This document shows, piece by piece, positions 16,119 to 23,335 of a DNA stretch of 64,000 nucleotides (position 1 is its first letter; every line of letters starts with the position of its first letter). The notes under the pieces were generated by a model that was given only the letters and a program-made list of their open reading frames with translations, was not told the origin of the DNA and did no database searches. The position numbers and the translations under genes were made by a program. The DNA is from an uncultured Aquimarina sp. (GTDB taxonomy: Bacteria; Bacteroidota; Bacteroidia; Flavobacteriales; Flavobacteriaceae). The DNA is taken from contig NZ_CANMED010000007.1 in NCBI RefSeq assembly GCF_947496855.1, forward strand, positions 415,863-479,862, given 5' to 3'.

Positions 16119-17996
16119 ATGAAGTTTTCTGCTTTTATTCTACTCATATTTCTTTTTAGTATTCAAAACATATACAGCCAAAATCAAAAGGTGATCGATA
16201 GTATGGTAAGAGTCTATGACTCTCTTCCTGACAATTATGAAAAAATAATGACATCAGCCAGATTATATTATGCAGAAGTATATACCAACCCTCAAAAAGG
16301 AGAAAAGCACGCAAGAAATTCAATTCGGATATCTCAAAAAATTGATTACACATCAGGAGTGACTGTAGGCCATTTTCATATAGGCGTATATTTTTATCTG
16401 GTTCGCGAATTAGATTCTGCAAAGTTTTATTATAACAAAACATTAGATCTTGCCCAAGCATCACAAGACCGAGTTATGATCTCGAAGGCGTATTCTGAAT
16501 TAGCACAGATTGCACAGGATGAAGGAAGTTTTGAAAAGGCACTACAATTAAGGAATTTTGGCAACCAAGAATTTAAAGAAGCTAACGATTATCTAAATTA
16601 TGGAATTGGAATTGGCAGTAAAGCAATGATTTACAACGATAAAGGTGATTTCAAAAAAGCTGTAGAACAAAGTTTATTGGCCTTAAGAATTTTAGACACC
16701 ATAGATAGAGAACCTTATCGGAAAGCTGACATCAATTCTCAGATTGGAAATATTGAAGCTCGACGCAATAATCTACACCAGGCTATAAAATATTACAATA
16801 ATGCTTTAAATATATACATAGAAACAAATGACAACATCTATATAAGCAATACATATGTTAAAATAGGCGAGTCCTACCAAAGTCTTAAAAATTATAAAGA
16901 GGCAAAAAAAAATATCAACTTAGGATTGGATATAGCTAAAAAATACAACATCAAAGACAATATAATGAATGCATTATCCGGACTTGGAGAAATTTATGCT
17001 GAAGAAAAAAAATATGAAAAAGCAGTGGAATATCTAAACAAAAGCCTAGAAATGAGTACTGAAAATGATTTTTTGAATCATATTTCTATTCTTAATACTA
17101 TGGGATATGTGCTAACCAAAAAAGGAGAAGAAAAAAAAGCACTGCAATACTTGCAGACATCTATTCGAAAAGCAGATTCTTTGGGAGCTATCTATCAATT
17201 AAAAAATGCTTTTCAGCAAAGAGCCGCCACGTTTGAATCTTTAAAAGAGTATCAAAAATCCTTATCAGATACAAAAGAGTTTAATCGAATCGCGGATAGC
17301 CTCGATAATGTTACCAAATCAAAACAGATTGAAGAACTGAAAATTATATATGAAACTGAAAAAAAAGAAGCTGCAATTGCTTTACAAAAAGAAGAAATAA
17401 AAAACCTAAACCAACAAGTAGAAATAAGCAACCTTCGAAAAACGCTATATGCCGGAGGAATGATCTCTTTTATAGCTGTCTCTGGATTATTATTCTTTGG
17501 ATTTAAACAACGCATCAAAAAGAACAAAATAGAGCGCGAAAAACAAGAAGAAATATATAAACAAGAAATCGAGTTCAAAAAGAAAGAGTTGACTTCGCAA
17601 ACGCTGCATTTAGTACAAAAGAATAGTTTTATTCAGGAATTAAAAGAAAACCTCGAACGCATTAAAAATTCTCCAGAACTTTTTAAAGTAGAATTCAGAC
17701 GTTTAGTATTATTACTAAAAAAGGAAAGTGCAGAAGATAAAGATTGGGAAGTGTTTAAGTCTTACTTTGCCGATGTACATAACAACTTCGATAATAAACT
17801 AAAGTCAATCTATTATGAGATTTCAGAAAAAGAAATACGATTAGCCTCTTTCTTACGAATGAACCTTACTACTAAAGAAATAGCAACCATGCTGAATGTT
17901 TTACCGGATAGCGTATTAAAATCAAAATATCGTTTAAAAAAGAAACTGAATTTAGATAAAGAAACGGATCTATATCAATTCTTGAACACCTTATAA
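16119..17996 (+). CDS. Membrane-bound TPR protein with C-terminal LuxR-like helix-turn-helix
   Basis: A 625-residue regulator of a type common in Bacteroidota. The signal peptide (residues 1-20, ending NIYSQ) exports an N-terminal half made of tetratricopeptide repeats (about 60-400; e.g. AIKYYNNALNIYIETND, AVEYLNKSLEMSTEND). A coiled coil leads to one membrane helix (GGMISFIAVSGLLFFGF, about 448-464), then a second charged coiled coil. The cytoplasmic C-terminus carries a helix-turn-helix: SEKEIRLASFLRMNLTTKEI followed by LNVLPDSVLKSKYRLKKKL. Periplasmic sensing with cytoplasmic DNA binding is inferred from this topology. The neighbouring multihaem cytochrome, 49 bases downstream, may be a target or a co-transcribed partner. 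Confidence 0.8.
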   Translation: MKFSAFILLIFLFSIQNIYSQNQKVIDSMVRVYDSLPDNYEKIMTSARLYYAEVYTNPQKGEKHARNSIRISQKIDYTSGVTVGHFHIGVYFYLVRELDSAKFYYNKTLDLAQASQDRVMISKAYSELAQIAQDEGSFEKALQLRNFGNQEFKEANDYLNYGIGIGSKAMIYNDKGDFKKAVEQSLLALRILDTIDREPYRKADINSQIGNIEARRNNLHQAIKYYNNALNIYIETNDNIYISNTYVKIGESYQSLKNYKEAKKNINLGLDIAKKYNIKDNIMNALSGLGEIYAEEKKYEKAVEYLNKSLEMSTENDFLNHISILNTMGYVLTKKGEEKKALQYLQTSIRKADSLGAIYQLKNAFQQRAATFESLKEYQKSLSDTKEFNRIADSLDNVTKSKQIEELKIIYETEKKEAAIALQKEEIKNLNQQVEISNLRKTLYAGGMISFIAVSGLLFFGFKQRIKKNKIEREKQEEIYKQEIEFKKKELTSQTLHLVQKNSFIQELKENLERIKNSPELFKVEFRRLVLLLKKESAEDKDWEVFKSYFADVHNNFDNKLKSIYYEISEKEIRLASFLRMNLTTKEIATMLNVLPDSVLKSKYRLKKKLNLDKETDLYQFLNTL

Positions 17997-18045
17997 ATTT
18001 ATCAGACACTAAATAACCCTATCTTGTATGAGATTCTAAAATTTT

Positions 18046-19263
18046 ATGAAAAAGCGTGTTTTATATATAATTAGTATTGTTATTATTCTTATTGGTATCA
18101 TAAGTTATTTTACTTTACATCGAAAAGAATCAAGCTATACAAACGAATATATAGAGATTACTCCGATTGCTACTCACATTAATGGAATGGACTTTATAGA
18201 TTCTGCTACTTGCATAGAATGTCATGCTCAAATAGTGAAAGATCATTATAAAACAGCGCATTTTAATTCTTTCCAACCAGCAAATAAACAGACTATTAAG
18301 AGTAGTTTCGAAAAAGATAAAAACACCTTAAACCTTGGTGACAAGGTTACTTTTAACTTTACAGAAAAAGACTCTGGTTTCTATCAAGAACCCATATTTA
18401 ATAATCAAAACACCCCTTTTTACTCCGCTAAAATGGATATTGTAGTAGGTTCTGGTACAAAAGGGCAATCTTATTTAATGTGGAACAACAATAATTTGCT
18501 CCAATTACAAGCTTCTTATTTCACTCCTACCAATAGCTGGATCAATAGTCCAGGTGCTCCAGATCAATTAGCACCCGCAAGACCCGTATTAGAGCGTTGT
18601 CTAGAATGTCATACTACATACGCACAGAATATTTCTGGAAGCAAAAACGGCAGCAAATTTCATAAAAAAAACTTAGTATATGGTATTGATTGTCAACGTT
18701 GTCACGGCCCAGTGAAAAAACACATAGTACATCATAAACAAAACCCAAATGATAAAATTGCTAAACATATTATAAAATATAGTTCTTTATCACGCCAACA
18801 AAGACTAGATGCTTGCGCACTTTGCCATTCTGGTTTAAGAACAGAAACTACAGAACGTGCATTTTCTTTTGCAATTGGAGATACGCTAAAAAAATTTTCA
18901 TCCCCCGATTACGATGAATCTAGTTTAGAAGATCTTGATGTACACGGCAATCAATACGGCTTACTAAAAGCTAGTAAATGTTTTACAAATAGTAATTCTC
19001 TTAACTGCACTACTTGTCATAATCCTCACAAAAAAGAAAGAGGAAATATTTCTTCATTTAATCAAAAATGTATGGATTGCCATACAACAATATCAAAACC
19101 TATCAATTGCTCTGGTAACAAAGAGGAAATTAAAAAAACGAGAAATAATTGCATCCAATGCCACATGCCCTTAGTAAAAAGCAAAACGATGAAAATACAA
19201 ATCCCTGATGGGGATGAAGTTTCCGTTGATGTAAGAACACACCTAATAGGAATCTATAAGTAG
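18046..19263 (+). CDS. Membrane-anchored multihaem cytochrome c (seven CXXCH sites)
   Basis: A 405-residue c-type cytochrome. One N-terminal membrane helix (VLYIISIVIILIGIISYFTL, residues about 5-24) anchors a periplasmic domain. I count seven haem-attachment sites: CIECH (56), CLECH (about 186), CQRCH (216), CALCH (257), CTTCH (321), CMDCH (343) and CIQCH (369). Many additional His residues (KHIVHHK, KDHYKTAHFN) could be distal ligands, as in the NrfA/hydroxylamine-oxidoreductase/octahaem families. I see no lysine-ligated CXXCK. No electron partner, maturation gene or reductase lies nearby except the TPR regulator immediately upstream. Electron donor and acceptor unknown. Confidence 0.85.
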   Translation: MKKRVLYIISIVIILIGIISYFTLHRKESSYTNEYIEITPIATHINGMDFIDSATCIECHAQIVKDHYKTAHFNSFQPANKQTIKSSFEKDKNTLNLGDKVTFNFTEKDSGFYQEPIFNNQNTPFYSAKMDIVVGSGTKGQSYLMWNNNNLLQLQASYFTPTNSWINSPGAPDQLAPARPVLERCLECHTTYAQNISGSKNGSKFHKKNLVYGIDCQRCHGPVKKHIVHHKQNPNDKIAKHIIKYSSLSRQQRLDACALCHSGLRTETTERAFSFAIGDTLKKFSSPDYDESSLEDLDVHGNQYGLLKASKCFTNSNSLNCTTCHNPHKKERGNISSFNQKCMDCHTTISKPINCSGNKEEIKKTRNNCIQCHMPLVKSKTMKIQIPDGDEVSVDVRTHLIGIYK

Positions 19264-19283
19264 AAGGATGAATTAAAGAATAT

Positions 19284-19643
19284 TTAATCAAAAAAACTAA
19301 GTGCCCAGTCCTCAGCTTCATTAAGCTCTTTAAAAAAAGTAAAGGCTTCGTTCCACAATGGTTGCTCTTGCATGGCTCTCTTTATTTCTTCAGGATTTTC
19401 AGAAACAATGGCAAAACCAATCATATTTTTTAATATCCGTCCACTGTAAACATTTAGGTCTATATCATGAGGATATTTTCTATGAGTAATAAATATGAAA
19501 TTCTTTCCTTTATAAATTGCTTCAAGATGATCCGTAATTTCTCCTGCCGTTTCCATTGTAATGGAAGAAGCTACTTTCATTACTAAAATAGCATGAGTTT
19601 CTTTAAAAATAAGATTACAATATGACAGTTCGATCTCTTTCAT
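19284..19643 (-). CDS. Hypothetical protein, SpoIIAA/STAS-like
   Basis: A 119-residue cytoplasmic protein without signal peptide or membrane helix. Alternating strands and helices (YCNLIFKETHAILVMK, ETAGEITDHLEAIYKGKNFI, FITHRKYPHDIDLNVYSG, MIGFAIVSENPEEIK) suggest a small alpha/beta fold of the SpoIIAA-like/STAS type, but no phosphorylatable motif is evident. It is convergent with the cytochrome gene, 20 bases from its end. Function unknown. Confidence 0.6.
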   Translation of the reverse strand: MKEIELSYCNLIFKETHAILVMKVASSITMETAGEITDHLEAIYKGKNFIFITHRKYPHDIDLNVYSGRILKNMIGFAIVSENPEEIKRAMQEQPLWNEAFTFFKELNEAEDWALSFFD

Positions 19644-19858
19644 TCTGTTTATTACAGATGTAAATATAATCTTATTTTTTTTTCCTAAGTTGAATTAATC
19701 CTATCCCAATTCTACCATAAACAGTAAATAAAATTATTAATCCATTAAAGAATTATTGTTAGCCGGAATAATTTAATATTATATTTGGTATCAGGAAATT
19801 CAATAACCCCATAGCCAAAACAAATATTATCACTGTAAGCTTTGGGAGAATTATTGAC

Positions 19859-19866
19859 TAATTTTG
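19859..19866 (+). promoter_or_regulatory. Candidate -7 promoter element of trxA
   Basis: TAATTTTG is an exact TAnnTTTG match 41 bases before the trxA ATG. A TTTG lies only 14 bases upstream (19841-19844), shorter than the usual 19, so the -33 part is uncertain. Confidence 0.35.
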
Positions 19867-19906
19867 TGAGATTAAAACTGAATAAGAATTTAAACAATAA
19901 ATAATT

Positions 19907-20224
19907 ATGGCATTAGAAATAACAGATGCTACTTTTGATGAAGTGGTACTTAAAAGCGATAAACCTGTATTAGTTGATTTTTGGGCAGCATGGTGTGGTC
20001 CTTGTAGAATGGTAGGTCCAATCATTGAGCAAATCAGTGAAGAATATGACGGGAAAGCAGTTGTAGGTAAAGTTGATGTGGATGCTAACCAAGAATTCGC
20101 TGCTAAATATGGTGTAAGAAACATCCCAACTGTTCTAGTTTTTCAAAACGGTGAAGTAGTTGGTCGTCAAGTTGGTGTTTCTCCTAAAAATGTATATGCA
20201 GAAGCTCTCGATTCATTGATGTAA
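19907..20224 (+). CDS. trxA: Thioredoxin
   Basis: A 105-residue cytoplasmic thioredoxin, the standard length. The redox active site is WAAWCGPCRM (Cys-Gly-Pro-Cys, about residues 27-36), preceded by PVLVDFWA. The cis-proline loop is VRNIPTVLVFQNGEVVGRQVG. It reduces protein disulfides using electrons from thioredoxin reductase. A single-gene unit with a strong terminator at 20243-20277. Confidence 0.96.
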   Translation: MALEITDATFDEVVLKSDKPVLVDFWAAWCGPCRMVGPIIEQISEEYDGKAVVGKVDVDANQEFAAKYGVRNIPTVLVFQNGEVVGRQVGVSPKNVYAEALDSLM

Positions 20225-20242
20225 GAATTGATATAACAAACA

Positions 20243-20277
20243 AAAAAGGGTTGACGTATTGTCAACCCTTTTTTTAT
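20243..20277 (+). terminator. Rho-independent terminator of trxA
   Basis: AAGGGTTGAC / GTCAACCCTT perfect 10-bp stem, GTATT loop, seven Ts. Confidence 0.92.
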
Positions 20278-20348
20278 ATAAAATAGATTAGTTATACGTA
20301 TATTGTTTGCATAAAATTAATTCCATAGCCCCTTAATAATCAAGAAGG

Positions 20349-21281
20349 ATGATAGATATCCAAAATGAAATAAATAAAACTGGAGGTTTTACTAATCTTG
20401 AACTTTTAGCTAAGCAAGTAGTGGAAGGGTTTATTTCCGGAATGCATAAAAGTCCTTTCCACGGGTTTTCTGCGGAATTCGCAGAACATAAAGTATACAA
20501 CAATGGAGAGAGCACAAAACATATTGACTGGAAACTCTATGCTAAGACGGATAAACTATTTACTAAGAGGTATGAAGAAGAAACCAATCTAAGATGTCAT
20601 ATTATTATTGACAATTCCTCTTCTATGCATTATCCTGAAGTGAAAGAACATCATTTGGAATCACTAAATAAAATTAGTTTTTCTGCATTAGCAACTGCCT
20701 GTTTAATGAATATCTTAAAAAAGCAAAGAGATGCAATCGGTCTTAGTATCTATAGTGACACTTATGATTATTACACTCAAGAAAAAGGTAGTGAGAGGCA
20801 CCATCAAATGCTTTTAAGTAAGTTAAGTCAAATTGTAACTGCTACACCTGACACAAAAAATACGGATACCTATAAATTTTTGCATCAGATAGCAGAAAAA
20901 ATTCATCGCAGATCATTGATATTCTTATTTACAGATATGCTACAAGCCACATCAAGTCCTGAAAAACTATTTGAAGCTTTAAGACATCTGAAATACAACA
21001 AACACGAAGTAGTATTGTTCCATACCTTTGATAGTAGAAAGGAGTTAAATTTTGACTTTAATAATCGCCCTACTAGATTTATTGATGTAGAAACCGGTGA
21101 ACACGTAAACTTATATGCAGACAATATCAAGGAAAACTATCAAAAAGCTGTTTCATCTTATTTTTATGATCTTAAATTAAAATGTTCGCAGTATAAAATA
21201 AAATATGTAGAAGCAGATGTTACAAAAGATTTCGACAAAATCTTAACCACCTATTTGGTTGAAAGGCAGAAATTTGTATAA
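20349..21281 (+). CDS. DUF58 domain protein (von Willebrand A-like)
   Basis: A 310-residue soluble protein with the DUF58 core: GFISGMHKSPFHGFSAEFAE, then HIDWKLYAKTDKLFTKRYEE (the conserved Asp-Trp around residue 60), and a VWA-like strand with IIIDNSSSM (a DxSxS-type metal-binding motif). DUF58 proteins usually act with a MoxR-type AAA+ ATPase. No such ATPase is adjacent here, so its partner must lie elsewhere. It begins 124 bases after thioredoxin and is followed by tRNA-Asp. Confidence 0.85.
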   Translation: MIDIQNEINKTGGFTNLELLAKQVVEGFISGMHKSPFHGFSAEFAEHKVYNNGESTKHIDWKLYAKTDKLFTKRYEEETNLRCHIIIDNSSSMHYPEVKEHHLESLNKISFSALATACLMNILKKQRDAIGLSIYSDTYDYYTQEKGSERHHQMLLSKLSQIVTATPDTKNTDTYKFLHQIAEKIHRRSLIFLFTDMLQATSSPEKLFEALRHLKYNKHEVVLFHTFDSRKELNFDFNNRPTRFIDVETGEHVNLYADNIKENYQKAVSSYFYDLKLKCSQYKIKYVEADVTKDFDKILTTYLVERQKFV

Positions 21282-21318
21282 AATAAAGAAAATTAACTCA
21301 AAAAAAGTTGAAAAAACA

Positions 21319-21349
21319 TTTGCGAGTATTAAAATGAGGTGTATATTTG
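21319..21349 (+). promoter_or_regulatory. tRNA-Asp promoter (TTTG-N19-TATATTTG)
   Basis: TTTG at 21319-21322 and TATATTTG at 21342-21349, separated by exactly 19 bases, match the Bacteroidota sigma consensus. The tRNA 5' end begins 18 bases further on. Confidence 0.8.
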
Positions 21350-21367
21350 CATCCGCAATAAGGCAAT

Positions 21368-21441
21368 GGTCTGGTAGTTCAGTTGGTTAGAATACCTGCC
21401 TGTCACGCAGGGGGTCGCGGGTTCGAGTCCCGTCCAGACCG
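21368..21441 (+). tRNA. tRNA-Asp (GTC anticodon)
   Basis: Acceptor arms GGTCTGG/CCAGACC pair perfectly. The anticodon stem CCTGC/GCAGG encloses CTGTCAC, giving anticodon GTC, and the T-loop is GTTCGAGTC. The discriminator base is G and CCA is not encoded. A terminator follows at once. Confidence 0.97.
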
Positions 21442-21451
21442 CAAAATTGCA

Positions 21452-21483
21452 AAAGCTTCAATCTCGGTTGAAGCTTTTTTTTG
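21452..21483 (+). terminator. tRNA-Asp terminator
   Basis: AAAGCTTCAA / TTGAAGCTTT stem, TCTCGG loop, T-run of eight. Confidence 0.9.
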
Positions 21484-21544
21484 CAATTAAAAATGTTGTG
21501 TTGTCCCACGCCTGTTGCGTGGGTGGTTTAGTAAACCAATGAGA

Positions 21545-21576
21545 AGCTTTTCCTGAAAATGGAGAGGCTTTTTTTA
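21545..21576 (+). terminator. Second hairpin with T-run after tRNA-Asp
   Basis: AGCTTTTCC pairs with GGAGAGGCT (two G-U pairs) around TGAAAAT, followed by seven Ts. A separate GC-rich hairpin (CCCACGC/GCGTGGG) lies at about 21504-21522. Possibly a back-up terminator. Confidence 0.55.
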
Positions 21577-21802
21577 ATTTATAGTGATATTATCTTTTTG
21601 TAAAGAACACAAATCAAGTAGTTCTAAAAACCAATACACTAATACACTTGCAGTATCTTCTATTTCTAAAGCCCTTAAAGAAACTTGTAATTTCTAAATT
21701 TCAAGATATCTACAAAAATGTAAGATTAATACTACTTCTAAAAATAAATAGATCAATAAAAATGCTAAAATGTTATTTTTAAAGGTTAAAATACACAAAA
21801 AG

Positions 21803-21833
21803 TTTGGTGGTAACGAATTTTATACTATCTTTA
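21803..21833 (+). promoter_or_regulatory. Promoter of a candidate small RNA
   Basis: TTTG (21803-21806), 19 bases, then TATCTTTA (21826-21833; one mismatch to TAnnTTTG). No gene starts downstream on this strand before the terminator at 21944-21967. Confidence 0.55.
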
Positions 21834-21839
21834 CGAAGT

Positions 21840-21967
21840 GAAAATGAGTTAGTGCTTTTATTATCCCCAAAATGAAAGTTTTTATAAAAAGTGAGTTTTA
21901 ATTTTAGAATAAGCCCCTAAATTAAGATGATTTGTGTGAAGAAAAAGAGCGTGGAGACGCTCTTTTT
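21840..21967 (+). ncRNA. Candidate small RNA of about 128 nt, unknown class
   Basis: Bounded by a well-spaced promoter at 21803-21833 and a strong terminator hairpin (AAAGAGCGT/ACGCTCTTT, GGAG loop, T-run) at 21944-21967. The only frames inside are very short (nine codons, or one running through the terminator). It sits in a 560-base gene-free stretch between tRNA-Asp and the convergent DUF456 gene. It could be a regulatory RNA or a 6S-like RNA; I cannot tell which. Confidence 0.4.
21944..21967 (+). terminator. Rho-independent terminator of the candidate small RNA
   Basis: Nine-base perfect stem AAAGAGCGT / ACGCTCTTT with a GGAG loop and a T-run. Its mirror reading also ends in Ts, so it may serve the convergent DUF456 gene too. 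Confidence 0.85.
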
Positions 21968-22003
21968 TGTTTATTCTAATTTATGTTTAATATCAATATA
22001 AGA

Positions 22004-22504
22004 TTAAAACAGTTCTCTCCAATATTCCCAAACCTTATTTACATACAGAATAACAAATGCAATAGAAGTTATAAATTTCACAAAAGTACCAGCAAGGAAT
22101 CCTAAAAAAGATCCAAAGGCCGCTTTTAATGCTTTAGAAGAATTATTACTATCCTTAATCAACTCTCCAACAAAGGCACCTGCAAAAGGGCCAATAACAA
22201 TGCCGAAAGGACCTAAAAATAGCAAACCAATAATAAGTCCAATAGAACTGCCAACCATTCCATATTTTGTTCCTCCAAAACGTTTTGTACCCCAAGCAGG
22301 AACAATATAATCTAATATCCAAACCAACACTGCAATACCTAATGTGATTCCTAGAAAAGCCCAATTCTGAGGAATGACATCAGTAAAATGAAGTATTAAT
22401 AAACCAATCCAAGATGTTAACGGCCCTGGTAATATGGGCAGAAAACTACCAATAATACCAACAAGGCACAAAATAAAACCAATAATCACTAGTACTATAT
22501 CCAT
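22004..22504 (-). CDS. DUF456 family membrane protein
   Basis: A 166-residue, very hydrophobic protein with about four membrane helices and Gly-rich turns. Typical DUF456 phrases are present: VGIIGSFLPILPGPLTSWIG near the N-terminus, WAFLGITLGIAVLVWILDYI, and GPFGIVIGPFAGAFVGEL. It is an inner-membrane protein of unknown function, with no partner genes adjacent. Confidence 0.85.
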   Translation of the reverse strand: MDIVLVIIGFILCLVGIIGSFLPILPGPLTSWIGLLILHFTDVIPQNWAFLGITLGIAVLVWILDYIVPAWGTKRFGGTKYGMVGSSIGLIIGLLFLGPFGIVIGPFAGAFVGELIKDSNNSSKALKAAFGSFLGFLAGTFVKFITSIAFVILYVNKVWEYWRELF

Positions 22505-22663
22505 TGTAACTAATTAGACTAAGAATATTGTTTTTTGTTACGGTTAAATAAATTATTATCAACCTTAATAATTAAACTTTAGGTAACATCTAAAGGGTGT
22601 AGACGAATTATTTTTGTCATAACAAGTACAAAGTTTTAACCAACCAATCTACCCTCCAAAATC

Positions 22664-23083
22664 ATGAAACAGTTTCTGAGAGTTATCCCGATATTATTAA
22701 TTGGATTTAATTTCTATGCACAAAACAAACCTACTACAACTAATTGTAAAGACAAAACCATAGAACGTGTTCGAAAACATTGCGTCTGCAATGATATCGA
22801 ACGGTACGTTAAAGAAAATTACAATGTTTTATCTATATCTTCCTATGCGCAATCTGGTCTGAATCGTATTTATATGAGATTTAACATTACTAATGAAGGG
22901 CAAATTAGTAATATACAAACTAAAGGGTTCTCACCAGAATTAGAAAAAGAAGCTTTTAGAACATTAATGTCATTTACTGATATTCTTCCTACAACCTCGC
23001 CTCCGGAAACCAATATAGATTCCGAAGAGTTTTATAATATATTAATTCAGTTTGAGATTAAAAATACCATCACTAACCTATAA
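22664..23083 (+). CDS. Secreted TonB_C-like domain protein
   Basis: A 139-residue exported protein (signal peptide MKQFLRVIPILLIGFNFYAQ). The mature part contains a closely spaced Cys pair (KHCVCNDIERYVKENYN) and then a C-terminal TonB-like alpha/beta domain (IYMRFNITNEGQISNIQTKG, LEKEAFRTLMSF, NILIQFEI). It has no membrane anchor, so it is not a classical energy transducer. It lies 253 bases upstream of the M56 gene. A similar TonB_C-like lipoprotein lies at the far end of that island (27193-27672). Confidence 0.65.
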   Translation: MKQFLRVIPILLIGFNFYAQNKPTTTNCKDKTIERVRKHCVCNDIERYVKENYNVLSISSYAQSGLNRIYMRFNITNEGQISNIQTKGFSPELEKEAFRTLMSFTDILPTTSPPETNIDSEEFYNILIQFEIKNTITNL

Positions 23084-23155
23084 CCCAAACTCCTTAGGCT
23101 ATTTTAACGAACATTAAAAAGACTTTACAAAACTAATCTAGAGAAGTGAAATATT

Positions 23156-23223
23156 TTTTAACTAAATTGTTAGTTAAAAGAAAAAATACATATATTTGCT
23201 ATTCAACTAAAATATTAGTTGAA
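23156..23223 (+). promoter_or_regulatory. Promoter flanked by twin dyads, first M56/BlaI locus
   Basis: Dyad 1 is TTTTAACTAA-ATTG-TTAGTTAAAA (23156-23179); dyad 2 is TTCAACTAA-AATA-TTAGTTGAA (23202-23223). They share the core AACTAAnnnnTTAGTT. Between them lies a -7 element TATATTTG (23191-23198), with a TTG at 23167-23169 inside dyad 1. The dyads thus cover the -33 region and the expected start site, the layout of a repressor operator. BlaI encoded at 25520-25891 is the obvious candidate repressor. Confidence 0.7.
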
Positions 23224-23245
23224 TGTATTAAGCGATATTGGGGTC

Positions 23246-23304
23246 GTCAATCTGAGTCTGGTTTATTGTCTTAAAGACTAATAATAAACAGACTTAGAAT
23301 TGAC
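23246..23304 (+). other. Long imperfect hairpin in the 5' leader of the M56 operon
   Basis: GTCAATCTGAGTCTGGTTTATT pairs, with one G-U and two single-base bulges, with the segment ending at 23304. A small GTCTT/AGAC stem lies in the loop. It lies between the promoter and the M56 start at 23336 and could affect translation or mRNA stability. Confidence 0.55.
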
Positions 23305-23335
23305 ATTGCACCCTAATAATTTTTAAAAGAAAAAT

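Noticed and set aside
22155..22364. Second minus-strand frame inside the DUF456 gene
   Set aside because: It lies in another frame of the same strand within an intact DUF456 gene and shows no family features.
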